NCBI GenBank assembly: GCA_028551475.1
Contig: CM052356.1
Span: 72,001 to 136,000, forward strand
DNA length: 64,000 bases
Reading direction: 5' to 3'
Source of the DNA: Casuarina equisetifolia
Taxonomy: Eukaryota; Streptophyta; Magnoliopsida; Fagales; Casuarinaceae
The position numbers and the translations under genes were made by a program. The notes under the pieces were generated by a model. It ran no database searches and was not told the DNA's origin. It saw only the letters and a program-made list of their open reading frames with translations. This document shows positions 1 through 10,914 of this stretch, piece after piece. Position 1 is the stretch's first letter. Every line of letters starts with the position of its first letter.

Positions 1-618
1 TGCATAAAATTTTTAGCATTATTTTTCTAATAAAAATCTATTAAATAAATAATCAAACAATGATTATAATATTTTTATATTATAATTATATTTTTCTCAT
101 CATCAAAAATATTAATGTATTGTAATATCATTAAAATATATTCCAATAGTTACATTCTCATCAAATAAAAACAGCATAAGAAAAAATGAAACAATAAGAC
201 GAACATCAAATGAGTGAATGACCCGACAACAAGGAGACTATGCGTGTCGGACTTATACTCACCAACTCAATCCATTAGCTTGTATTACTAGTCTAGAACA
301 TAGAAGTCCATCCCATTGGCCCATATTGCCAGTCTGAAACATATAGGTAGTTAAGCCTACTTAAAGCCCATGTAATTTCAACTTGTTTAAAATCTATGTA
401 GTTAGCTCATTTGGCTTAAGATGTACGGTTATGTAGGCCTATGTCTTTTAGCCATAAATGACCTTTAGGTAAGCCTTAAAGTAGGTTTGGGCATTGTACT
501 AATAGGTCTGAATGGTCTCATATTTTGTAAAAGCCTTGCCTATTTTATTATTAATATTATTTTCAAGGTATCACCCTTTTTATTAAAAAAAATTGTAAAA
601 AGGTTTTTGTAGCTTAAT
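1..618. other. AT-rich intergenic stretch
   Basis: No coding sequence or recognisable element is seen. The stretch is strongly AT-rich with scattered short poly-A and poly-T runs. Confidence 0.5.
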
Positions 619-1084
619 GTCACAAACTTGGGTTCCATTCTAAAATGTCAACCTTAATTAAGAGACATAGCCAAACCCTCTTATATGGCCAAAGCATTTC
701 ACTTGCTTTTCGATGTGAGAGCATGAAATATATTACATCCTATCTTACCTAAATCCACATTGCCCTTGATGTGAAGCCCTTTACCAACCCCACACTAAGA
801 GATAGTAGTCACAAGTACCACTAAGTGAGCCCATTGCTCACCCCACAACACTAAGAGATAGCAGTCACAAGCATCACTAAGTGAGCCCATTATCCATTCC
901 ACACTACAGGATAGCAGTCGCAAGCTCATTAGATTATGTCACATTTGACTATGATATCATTTGTCATGGACTTAGGTTCCATCCCAAAAAGTCAACTTTA
1001 ATTAGGAGAAGTAATCAAACCTTCCTATATGGCCAAATCATTCCACTTACATTTCGAATGTAGGAGCATAAAGTTTGTTACATT
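619..1084. repeat. Duplicated ~120-bp block (619-738 and 962-1084)
   Basis: Two diverged copies of one ~120-bp sequence lie 343 bp apart in the same orientation. Both contain a 'ttccat…aa.gtcaac.ttaatta.gag' segment followed by 'tatatggccaaa.catt.cactt'. The spacing suggests a tandemly duplicated relic of an LTR or short interspersed repeat. No coding sequence is present. Confidence 0.55.
787..936. repeat. Tandem repeat, about 2.5 units of 52-57 bp
   Basis: Units share the core 'cacactaagagatagtagtc' followed by a 'cacaag…actaagtgagcccatt' half. Two units are nearly complete and the third is truncated. The array sits between the two copies of the 120-bp block. Confidence 0.6.
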
Positions 1085-3239
1085 AAAGTTTACAAGCCTT
1101 ATATAAAGAATGTCTCCAAATTTGCTTGAAGAGATAGTGTTTTGTAACTTTGCTCAAAGTTAGAGACATTCCTTTTCAGTTTTAAGGTTATGACTAAATA
1201 AAAGTAGACACAAACTCACAAAGTGGGAGTCAAACTACTAAAAATGTAATTTCTTTTCTCTATTTCCTAAATTAGTTTTTTCAATACTTTTGTGATTGAA
1301 TCATGTGTTTCCTATTGAATATTATCCCTAATTCTATTTTGATCATATATAAAACTTGTTTTAACTAGAAAGAAAACATAAACTTAAAATTAAGAATTAT
1401 ATCGTTTAGTTAAAAAAATTAATTAGGCATTAACCATACCACCCACTTTTTAGGTGAGGTCACAAAACCAACATGATTTACTATAATGGTAATAATTTTC
1501 ATGTTTTTCCAAAAACAATATAGCTTTATTTGTTTTGCCATTAGAAACTTCTAGCTAGTTTGACCACTAAGTTAAGTTGACCTAGACCTTTCTACATGTG
1601 TCACATTTAACTTGAATGAATTGCGAACAATTGGCACAATTTGCTTTCAACCCATGTGGATCATGTTTGATCCACATGAATCAACTACTAATATACCCAT
1701 TGGGTCCTACTATTAATGGCAATAAATGGCCGATTAGGGCCAATACAATGGAAAGTAGAAGTAATTCATATCCCCACACACCACCAACACCTAAATATAT
1801 TGGTTTGGGCATTCTTTCACTATTGGTGCATGTAGTCATTGACCATCGGCATCATCAATGATGATTATGGGTCTAGATTTAGACCAACTTTGGTCCATTT
1901 AACTAGATCTTAGTAGATCTAAGCTAGGCTTGTGTTGGCTCACACTAAAGTCACATAAATCTAATAGATTTGCTCTTTCTACTTGTTAAATGCCAAAAAC
2001 AAACATATTCAAAAAGACCAAAACAAGTTTAGATTAAAAATTCTAAATATCAATTTACTGAACATAGATCTAGGTCCTAGATCTTACATATCATGCTCTA
2101 ATACCACACATAAGAATTATTTTGTCTTTAATGAGACAAGGAAACCTATGATTTACATTGTCAGATTTAAAACATCAAACATATTATTCTTATGATCCAT
2201 TATGAAGACCTATAAATGTGGAATACAATCTTTAGGTAAGGTTTTTATCCTCTATTTTCACTTAAAACACATTAGCACAATAAGGCTACCTCAAGAGAAA
2301 TGAATTATCAAAAAGAAAAACTCATCATCTTATTGTTTATGGCATTATATATATAAAGCTAGACATAGGACCTATTTCATTCGTTATGTGCTACCCAATA
2401 GGCCTAACTCATCACCGTCTTATTTGATAAGTCATGATCCACATTAGTTAGTTTATATTTAATTATTAAAGAATCATTTGTCTCATTTTATTGAACCAAT
2501 CCTAAATCCATTAATATAAACTAATATTAGTAAGCTTAACAAAAATTAGGCTAATAGTGAAAACTTTTATGAGTGTTGACCATGTTACCCTCATATCAAT
2601 TTGGAAACAATATTTATGAAGATTTCAACATCCAAAAAGAAATTGGTTAAGTTGCAATTCATTGATGTCCCTCTATTACTCCATTGTTTATGACTAATTT
2701 AGCTAGAGAAGCACTACCATGGCATTTTCTTGATCCAATAATCTTTGAAGTCATGCAAGACATTGTCTCACTACGAGGAAAAGGTGGGGAAAAAGGTTGA
2801 TTAAAAGGAATGGTATTGCATAGCTAAAGGACACTAGAAGACATTACCTACGAAAGGAAAACTCTTTATGTTATTCTAAGCCATAGTTGGGACTGTCATT
2901 AAGGCAAATGGTGGATTTAAATAATTGTAGTGTAATATTTAGCTATTGAAATATCTTTTTGGTTAGAGTTGTGTCCTTGAGGTTATATTTTGCATAAATC
3001 ATTGCATTGATGAGTTTCCTAAGTAGAATAGTGGTGCCAATTTTTATAAATGATAGGTTGTAATGGTCTTCTTGCACTAGCCTTTTGAGGTCCTTCCACA
3101 CTTCTATAGTTGTTGTGATATATGTCATATCTTTGAAAATCAATTTGGAAATTGGGCTTAGGATCCATGTTAGAGAATCTAATTAGATCATTATGCAGAA
3201 AGGCCCAATACAACCTTTTATATTCCAAACTCCCATTTC
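1085..3239. other. Intergenic AT-rich DNA, degenerate repeats
   Basis: No gene is supported here. Short open frames have no recognisable domain and are broken by many stops. A possible retroelement primer-binding relic is listed separately. Confidence 0.5.
2095..2106 (-). other. Possible relic primer-binding site (initiator tRNA-Met type)
   Basis: The + strand 'gctctaatacca' is the complement of a one-mismatch version of the plant initiator-tRNA-Met primer site, as used by the clear LTR elements in this window. No LTR pair could be found around it, so it may be a chance match or a decayed minus-strand element. Confidence 0.25.
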
Positions 3240-3510
3240 TAGTGAATAGTTATGCCATTCAGATTAAAGATGACACCATTCCTATTTCAGAGAACGATAA
3301 TGAAAATCATTTGTCTAGTTCTCCATTATGCCTTAGTTTATATTGATGATATCCTACTATTTTCAAAAGATGAAAAATCCCATATATCTTTGCTCAAACA
3401 ATTCTATGAATTAATGCAAAAATATAGGATCATGCTGTTACAATAAAAGATAATAATTGATATGTCAGATGTTGATTTTCTCGGAAAGAAGATCTCAAAA
3501 GGAACATAGT
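3240..3510 (+). pseudogene. Endogenous pararetrovirus-like reverse transcriptase relic
   Basis: One frame from about 3252 reads a degenerate 'MPF.LK..P' motif, then YIDDILLFSKDE (RT catalytic YxDD), then after a stop codon at 3444-3446 a V-D-F-L-G block. This order fits the RT palm and thumb of Caulimoviridae-type pararetroviruses better than Copia (YVDDI) or Gypsy (FFDDIL), but assignment rests on the motif pattern alone. It is a short remnant: about 85 codons, one internal stop, and no RNase H, movement protein or coat region nearby. It is not functional. Confidence 0.45.
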
Positions 3511-4424
3511 GTAATTGACTTGCCTTTAAAGCTTTTGTCACGTCCAAAGGATTGTGGATATGTCCAAATACCAAAAAGAGCTTCAAGTGCCAAAAATAAT
3601 TTGGTTCTAGAGTTAATTCTACTTTAGAGTCCCTTACAAAAATAAAAGTAAACTAAGAGTTTGCAAGATTAAAACCCAAAGTTCCCTATTTAATGGAGGT
3701 TATTTCCTAACAATCATCCTTAACCTAAAACAACTAGTGATCACATGACTAATACTTTTTATTGTTTAGACCCTTTCTTTATATGAGGCCCGGTTTGGCC
3801 CTAAAATTAATTGATTCTGATCTTTATTCGGCCATGATATGTGAGCTTCAAATCTTAGGCAAACCCTGCAGAAAATATCCAGAACTTCCGTTCTTGGAGA
3901 TTAACTTATTTACATGAGTTATTTTTGCCGTGGTGAGATCGATGATGCATATCTCAACTGGTTTTTAGGAGGAAAAAAACCACTTGCTCCACTTTTGTGT
4001 GTTATTCTTGTGCATGCCTTTTATTTTTATGTTGTTTTATAAAAGAAATTCTTTCTTTATTAACTTTAATTTTCAAGATTGGATGTAAATGATAATAAAT
4101 TGGTCGTTTGAATTATGATAAACCTTTATAATTGCCCGAATGACCGAGATATAAGCTCGACGACTGATTTTATAATTGCTCAGCCTTAAGAAGTGTTTTG
4201 ATAAGTACGAAAAATATGTGGATCAGCTGTGAATTCAACCAAAAAAAAAAAAAAGAAAAAAGTAAAAAAAATGAGTCAAAGAAGTTCGCGAGGGGCTATC
4301 CTGTAATATCATCAAAAAATCGATCCTGTCGTTTCCCCGATCTCGATTACCACATTTCCGATAGGAAAGCATAGGCGGGAACTTTGCTCGTGCCAAATTC
4401 TCAAACCTTCTTGTGCCATTTTCC

Positions 4425-4427
<3 letters not shown>
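3511..4427. other. Intergenic DNA upstream of the CDC7-like gene
   Basis: No coding sequence is seen. A poly-A-rich tract lies at about 4219-4270. The GC content rises after about 4270 toward the CDC7-like first exon, consistent with a promoter and 5' leader, but no TATA box is convincing. Confidence 0.4.

Positions 4428-4468
<41 letters not shown>
4428..4468. repeat. (TC)n microsatellite in the CDC7-like 5' leader
   Basis: About 20 uninterrupted TC units end 26 bp before the chosen CDC7 start codon. Pyrimidine-rich leaders are common in plant 5' UTRs. An open frame running through this tract as Ser-Leu repeats was not taken as coding. Confidence 0.9.
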
Positions 4469-4470
<2 letters not shown>

Positions 4471-4493
4471 CCCACTGGCACTCCTGGAGTTCC

Positions 4494-7400
4494 ATGGAGA
4501 TTCGCGTCGCCGATTCGGACCTCAGCATAACCACCCCCACCACCGCTACCACCGCGTTAGAGAAGGCGTGGCACCTTCTCGCTCTTCTCCTTTCGCTCGG
4601 TCGCACGGCCAGCCCTGATGAGCTCGCGGGCCGGTGCACCCTTTTCCGCTTGTCGCCAGATCTCGTTGCGTTCCTTTGCTTCGTCCCAGGTTCGCCGCTC
4701 TTCTTGACCCATGATCTCCGTGTGACTTTCTCTTCCCTGGCCCTAACCGCGCTTGCGGAGTTCGCGTCGAATTGGAATTCGAGGCCGGCCTTCACGCCGC
4801 GGATCGGAGACAGGTTGTGGAATGATATCGATTGCTTGAAAGTATACTCCAGGAAGCGTAAGCGGACTGCCTCATCTATTTATGAGCTTGAGCAGGTGCC
4901 CAAAAGGAGAGCCGATTTCGATTCCAGAGCTGGTAGCGAGGACATCGTTATGTTTTCTTTCTGAAATTATTTCGGTGGTTTCAATTGGTGACTGTAGTTG
5001 TTAATTGGTATTCTGATTATGTTCACAGCAGAAGAGAGAAAAGCGCGGTTATGTTCACCGAAAACGATTCAAAATGTTTGTCCAAAGGTGCTCTTCATTT
5101 GTACTGATTTAATTTTTTTTGTATTGGTATGTAGAATAACTGGTTCTAGCTGTAGTTGTTCGCTTTTCCAATATGAATAGGTCTGGATTTAATTCTTTTG
5201 ATTGTTTGATTTAAAATTCTTGCTGTACTATGAGAGGTTCAAAGGGCAGTCTTAATTGATAATTCATTAGCCAAGTCAATGCTTAAAGTTAAGGCCCAGT
5301 TTTTTTGTTCTTGGGGCGAAAGATGGGAAGCTTCTCTTTCGTCCTGGTTGTACGGGTCTTTACAATAACGAAGCTCCATACCTGCCTCATTATCTAAGTT
5401 TTCACGAAATTGTTTCACTCTCTGTTATTTTGTCTATTTTGAATCATGTTGTCTATGTTTGTTTTTCTGTTGTTATTTTCGGAAGCATATTTGTTCCATT
5501 TAATGATGTGCAACTTAGCATATCAGTCTTCCAGTCTGCTTTACAGTGACAGTAGTCATGCAGGTACAGTTTCAGGTGACCGACGATATAAGCAGGAGTG
5601 GACATATGCAGTCATATTACAGCTCACTAATGATGAATAAGTTGACCCTTAGAACCCCCATGTTTGTAAAATCTACTGCTGGTCAAGCAGGTTGTGAACT
5701 GAAGGACATTGAACATGTGGAGGATGATATTGGTACGAGCATATTTCTGCAAAGGCAGGTGAACAAGCCAATAGTTGCAAGTGAGCCAGATTTGGTACTG
5801 GCTCTTCCAAGTACCCTTTTGGATCCTCCGACTGTGTGCAATGATGCTAAAATCAAAGAGAGAGAAGTTGTAACTAGAGTGAGTCTCAACGCACCACGAT
5901 GTGCAGATGATGCTAAATATAGGAAAACTGTTCGTATTCCCAAAGAGAAGCAGCATTGTAGAAGGGATCGGGCATCAATCGGCACGGCACATAAATTACG
6001 TCTTAACCATGATGACTTGCATGTCAAGGAAAAAAGGGAAGGCTCTTTTTCTGTTCTTCCAAAGGTAAGCTCCAATCTCAATTATCTCTATCTTGTATTG
6101 AACTTGGGTCTACCAACATCGATGCCCTGCTGTGTGGGTCTAACTTGGGAAATTCTGTGATAAAGAGGGAAAGTGTATAAGCTTAATCACCGATTGCTTG
6201 CCACTTAATAGCTGTAGTAACGTTGTAGGATCAATCCGAGTCAAAAGTGCTTCCAAATTTCGAATCGTACATTGTAGAAGAAGAAGAAGGTTCAGGTATT
6301 GAAGCGTTGTTTTCCTTTTGGTATCTCCAGACCTCTGTGGAACAATTTATCATTATGAAGCTTTTTGATTGTTTTGTCCAAACCGAAACTTGCAGGTGGT
6401 TATGGCACTGTTTACAGGGCACTGAGGAAGAGTGATGGAGTTACTGTTGCAATTAAGTGTAAGATACTACGCGATCTCTGAATCTGTTTACTTAGATATT
6501 GTAACTGATGTGCTAATGACATTGTGCTTTTTCTTTGATTTCTTCACTTTGTTTTCTTACAATCAAGACGCACAAGCTTACCGGCGCTTGAACTACCATA
6601 TCAAGTGAACAGAAGAAAATAATCTTATAAATCATCATCTTATTATAGAAAACGAATGCAAGGAAGTTGTAATTGGCCATTTGCAATCCTGCAGCATTGC
6701 AAATCAAGCCTTTTTTGTGCTTTTTATCCAAGATGCTCCCGTGTAGCAACGTTATTTTGATCATCTGATTGTCGAAATTTTCCAAAATAAGACATGTAAA
6801 AGGAAAAAGAGGGTGGAAGGTTATTAGGATTCTTTTATTTCCAAGTATAAGTATTTTTCGGATCTTTGATTGTTGTTGTTTGTTCTTTTTTTTTTTAATT
6901 ACCTTTTCTTAGTTCTCTGAGAAGAAAGGCTATGTCTTGTCGATTTAATGACTTGTAGAAGCTCGAGCGATCAAGTCATCCCAATGCCTGGACAGTTAAT
7001 AGCAATGGATTGCATGTCCATCGAGGGGCAGATAGAGCATATTGACGTATCCTATGGAAACAATGTGGCTTTATGCTGGTTTCATCCCCTCTGATATTAG
7101 CTTCCTTGACATACTTTCAAACTAGGCTTTTGCAATGGACGTTGAATAATAGCTAATACTTTTGTTGGACATCGTATGACCTGGATTTAGCTATCGGAGA
7201 TGTATCATGGATCAACTGCTCATAGTTGTGTCTGACCGTGATCCCCAACTATTGCCGTAAATTTACTCTGTTTTTGCAGTATATTATTTAAGTTACAGAT
7301 GTACATCGTTTTTGGCATGGTATAGAACTTAAATGGATTGTTAGATCTTTAGCCACATTTCTGTGTCCAACCATTAGGATGGTAAAAGAGTCTGTTACAT

Positions 7401-10182
7401 TCACACATATTTGCAGCTACCACTCATCGGGCTAGTCAATCTAGTGTAGCCAGTGGCACCAACTATGTGCGACCAATGTTTATCTAGGTCTACTAGGTAC
7501 TTGATAGATGAGGCATTTGTGAAATGAAAGTGAAAATTGTTAGAAGGATCACCCAATTCTTTGGCCTCAGCTTATTTTCCAATTGCTTTGCAGGCCCCCA
7601 TGCTAATGCTCATAGGCATAATGTTAGCAACGAAATGAAGATGCTCGAGCGCTTTGGGTGAGTATTTCGTAGAAGTTTATTTACATGAAATGTATTGAGA
7701 TTTGAACCCAACCAGTAATTAATATGCCAGTAAATTCTCTTAATTCAGGGGTAAAGACTTTGTTATAAAATATGAGGGCTGCTTCAGAAACGGAACTTCT
7801 GATTGCTTTGTTCTCGAGCATGTTGAGCATGATAGGCCAGAGGTAGTCAACAGATAACTCCCATTTCTCCTTGTTCAATCTTTTGTTTGTTTTCTGCATT
7901 TGATGTTGACTTTGCCTTATCCTTTAGGTGTTAAAGAAAGAAATAGATGTGTTTCAGCTCCAGTGGTATGGCTATTGCATGTTCTGGGCACTTGCCAGTC
8001 TCCATAAGCAGGTAAGTGTAGTTTCCCTGCATATTTTATGTCTATTCATGAACTCTTTCTTCAATCAGGGGTCATTTGTTTCTTCATTTGTAGGGAGTAG
8101 TTCACAGAGATATCAAACCTGGCAACTTCCTTTTCTCTCGCAAGGCTAATAAAGGTTATCTTATTGATTTTAACCTTGCCATGGTTAGTAATTCTTCTCC
8201 TCTTAGTCTAGCATATTCTCAATGTTGTTTTCGCTGATTTGTTTTGCTAATTTTTAATTGATTTAATGTGTTGGTCACCATTGTGTTTCTTTTTTTTGTT
8301 TGGCAGGATTGGCGTCAGAAGTATGGAAACACCAGTAAGCTTTTATCTCTCTCTAATTTGCTTTGAATCCACTGTTGGCATGGCTTTGATATGGTTGACA
8401 CTGGACTGCATGTGTTCGAATTTGTTGGTAAAGTTTAACAAAAGGAAAGAAAAAGGGAAAAAATTGAGTTGATGCTTGCTTTCTTAATTGTCTCCTTCCT
8501 CCCCCTCTCAATGCAAGGCTTCACACCAAATATAATTTGCATCTGCTAGTTGTAGTAATTCTGTTCTGATCTCTCATCTCTCTTCTCTACACTTCTGCAG
8601 GCAAGTCAAGGATGGGACATGACTTAAGCATGAGTCATGCTGCAGTTCCCAATTCAAAATCTATTTCTCTAACCACTAAAACTTCACAAGCAGTCAACCG
8701 GACAAAAGGTTCAAAGTCAAACTTAAATCCCAAGAACCTGAAGAGAAAGGCTCCTGGGCAAGAAAAGGTCCCAACTTTAAGCATGGCCCAAACTCAAGCT
8801 GCAGATGGCTCAGGCATAACCTCAGCGAAGGATGTGACAAGCACAAGGACTCCTTCAACAGAATGGCGGAGGGAACCTATGCCATGCCAGGGCAGGAAAG
8901 AGCTTATCAGCCTGTTGTGGGAAGCAATGAGGAGTCCGGATTCTGAAGCAACGAGTGTTCCATCTCCTATGAGAAAGAGAGTTGCTGCCTCACCCAGAGA
9001 AGTTGATAGCAGGCTTGTCTATATTACTCCTATGCCGCTGCATTCAACTGTCATTGATGTTGATGGTGCTCGCTCAATAAAGAAAAAAGGTTTGTTTCTT
9101 GTACGAGTTGGGCAATTTGGACTGAAACAAACCATAGTATCCAATTGATCCCGTTTCATTTGTTATTAGGGGATGTAAAGCACAGGAGAGATGGTCCTTG
9201 TGTTGGAACAAAAGGCTTCCGGGCTCCAGAGGTGAAAGAATGCTATCAACTTTTACTAATTAAGTAAATCTATATGTCGATAAATCATGATAGTGCATTA
9301 ACTAATTAAGCAAATCTATATGTTTTTTGACAAATAATAACATTCCTTCCTGGCCTTAGAGCTAAGATTCTAGTAGAGAGAGGTTAAGTTCTTACAGCAT
9401 TTAGATATTTGCTTAGTTGCTCAAATATAACCTCATTGGTTATGCCTGATTTCGATTTTCAGATACTAATGGCGAGCTTATGTCTTGGGTGATGGACGCA
9501 GGTTTTGTTCAGGTCGCTACTTCAAGGCCCCAAGGTTGATATCTGGTCTGCTGGGGTTACCTTACTATACCTGATGATTGGAAGAACACCTTTTATGGGT
9601 GATCCTGAGCAGTGAGAATCATTGTCTTTTGCAAGTTCCTTTAGTACACCTGAGTTTTTCGTCTTTGTGCTCAACTTGACCATCTGTCATTGCCAGGAAC
9701 ATAAAGGATATAGCAAAGTTAAGGGGCAGCGAAGATTTATGGGAAGTTGCCAAGCTACACAACCGTGAATCCTCATTTCCTATGGTATTCATCATCCCAC
9801 AATTGTAATCTGTTCTATGACATATAAATTAGATCCCTTGTATTGAAGAAATATCTGCTTTTCACAGGATCTCTATGAGACAAAATATTTACCATCTAGA
9901 AAGCTTCAGGATTGGTGTGAAGCAAATACAAAGAGGCCAGAATTCCTTGAGGTAGTCCCACGATCACTCTTTGATCTTGTGGACAAGTGTTTAACAGTGA
10001 ATCCTAGATTGAGGATCAGTGCAGAGGAAGCTCTGAACCATGAGTTTTTTGCTTCCTGCCGTGAAGACATGAAAAAGGGCAGCATGCGCAGGCGGGGTGT
10101 CAACCCGGAATGTAGAACTGGTCATTCTTCACGTGGACAATGCAACATCAAACACGTGAAGATTGCTGGAGATCAGGGTTGA
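4494..10182 (+). CDS. CDC7: CDC7-like serine/threonine protein kinase, 15 exons
   Basis: Probable DDK-type kinase that phosphorylates the MCM helicase at replication origins in the nucleus (family knowledge). Exons that join in frame: 4494-4932, 5029-5087, 5564-6064, 6229-6295, 6396-6458, 7594-7657, 7749-7842, 7928-8011, 8094-8183, 8307-8334, 8601-9089, 9170-9231, 9502-9611, 9697-9784, 9868-10182. They give 850 aa and all introns are GT-AG. The first ~350 residues are a divergent, charged region. Kinase motifs follow in order: Gly-loop GSGGYGTVYRA (~354), VAIK lysine (~376), NEMKMLERFG helix C, HRDIKPGN (461-468), DFNLAM (482-487), a ~165-residue insert typical of CDC7 kinases (exon 11), and GFRAPE (~675-680). 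The magnesium-binding DFG is DFN here. The start is the ATG after the TC tract. Exon 2 is short and rests on phase and splice fit. The kinase identity is secure; the N-terminal model is less so. Confidence 0.9.
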
Positions 10183-10355
10183 TCAACTTTTGTGGAGGGT
10201 TATTCCTACATTTTTTTAGCTCTCAGCTCTTAGCTTCACGATAGCAAATTTGTACGGTTCGAAGTGTAAATGATCATATATTTATCCCAATTCAATTCTT
10301 CTGTTAGCTTGTACAGCTTCTTGTAGTTTTCCAAAATTCTCAAAGAAGAGATGCA

Positions 10356-10361
10356 AATAAA
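10356..10361 (+). terminator. Possible polyadenylation signal of the CDC7-like gene
   Basis: An AATAAA hexamer lies about 175 nt after the stop codon, a typical 3' UTR distance. A similar hexamer is retained in the broken downstream copy near 14374. Plant signals are loose, so this is suggestive only. Confidence 0.4.
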
Positions 10362-10632
10362 AATGGTAAGAGCTGAAAATATATTTGGCCTCGAAAGGAA
10401 AAGGTTATGTTAACAGGTACTCATGAGATGTTCAAATGCCTGTTGTTGTATTGTTAATTGACTAATTAATTTCAATCAATTACCACAATTGATTACTGTT
10501 TGGGGATGAGATACTGAACGGAGAATTCCGTAATGTGCTACTTTCGAAGGTAACTGACTTCGCCTATAGTTATCTAGGTCCGGAAAATGAATTATTGGCA
10601 GCATTTCATCTTTATAAGTTTTCTGCCTCTTG

Positions 10633-10882
10633 TTAGATTGTTTGATTATCTGAACTTTACTTACCAGAGCTTAGAATAGGGGAGAGAACTAGGGCTTTGT
10701 TCGTCAATACACTAACATGCAACGAGCTGAGCTTCTGCCTCTTTCTTTTCCTTCAGCTCAAGAATTGCTGAATAAAGTCGTCGCGATGTGCGCGTGGATG
10801 AGCCTAACGCCGCAATCGTTGGATGAAATTTCCAAATCCCCCTCGTCCTCCCCACTCCAGAGCCTTCCAGCAACTAGCAGGA
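10633..10882 (-). pseudogene. Copied fragment of the BAHD-like gene (exon 1 and intron edge)
   Basis: About 250 bp match 35975-36226, part of the BAHD-like gene, at roughly 85-90% by eye and in the same orientation. The match covers the intron end, the exon-intron junction and about half of exon 1. The shared core from 'gcaacgagctgagcttctg' onward is nearly unbroken. The donor is altered: the gene's 'actcacctgaac' is 'acttaccagagc' here. The copy has no start codon region and cannot make the protein. It ends about 10 bp before the PPR start codon, so it probably supplies the PPR leader or proximal promoter. Mechanism of copying is unknown. Confidence 0.85.
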
Positions 10883-10914
10883 ATCGCCGAACATGCATCA
10901 AATTCACTGGTTAA
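10717..10914 (+). promoter_or_regulatory. Upstream ORF (65 codons) overlapping the PPR start codon
   Basis: An ATG-initiated frame inside the antisense BAHD fragment runs past the PPR ATG at 10893 and stops at 10914 in a different frame. If the transcript starts upstream of 10717, this uORF would be expected to reduce PPR translation. Its peptide has no recognisable domain and is not proposed as a gene. Transcription start is unknown. Confidence 0.35.

Noticed and set aside
4413-4493. Ser-Leu-rich open frame upstream of the CDC7 start
   Set aside because: It is a translation of the (TC)n microsatellite. The ATG at 4494 is followed by normal coding sequence and is preferred.
4235-4795. 186-codon minus-strand open frame over the CDC7 first exon
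   Set aside because: It is the antisense shadow of the GC-rich first exon and includes the microsatellite. No domain is present.
10717-10914. 65-codon frame as a separate protein gene
   Set aside because: It lies in copied antisense BAHD sequence with no recognisable domain. Recorded as a possible uORF instead.
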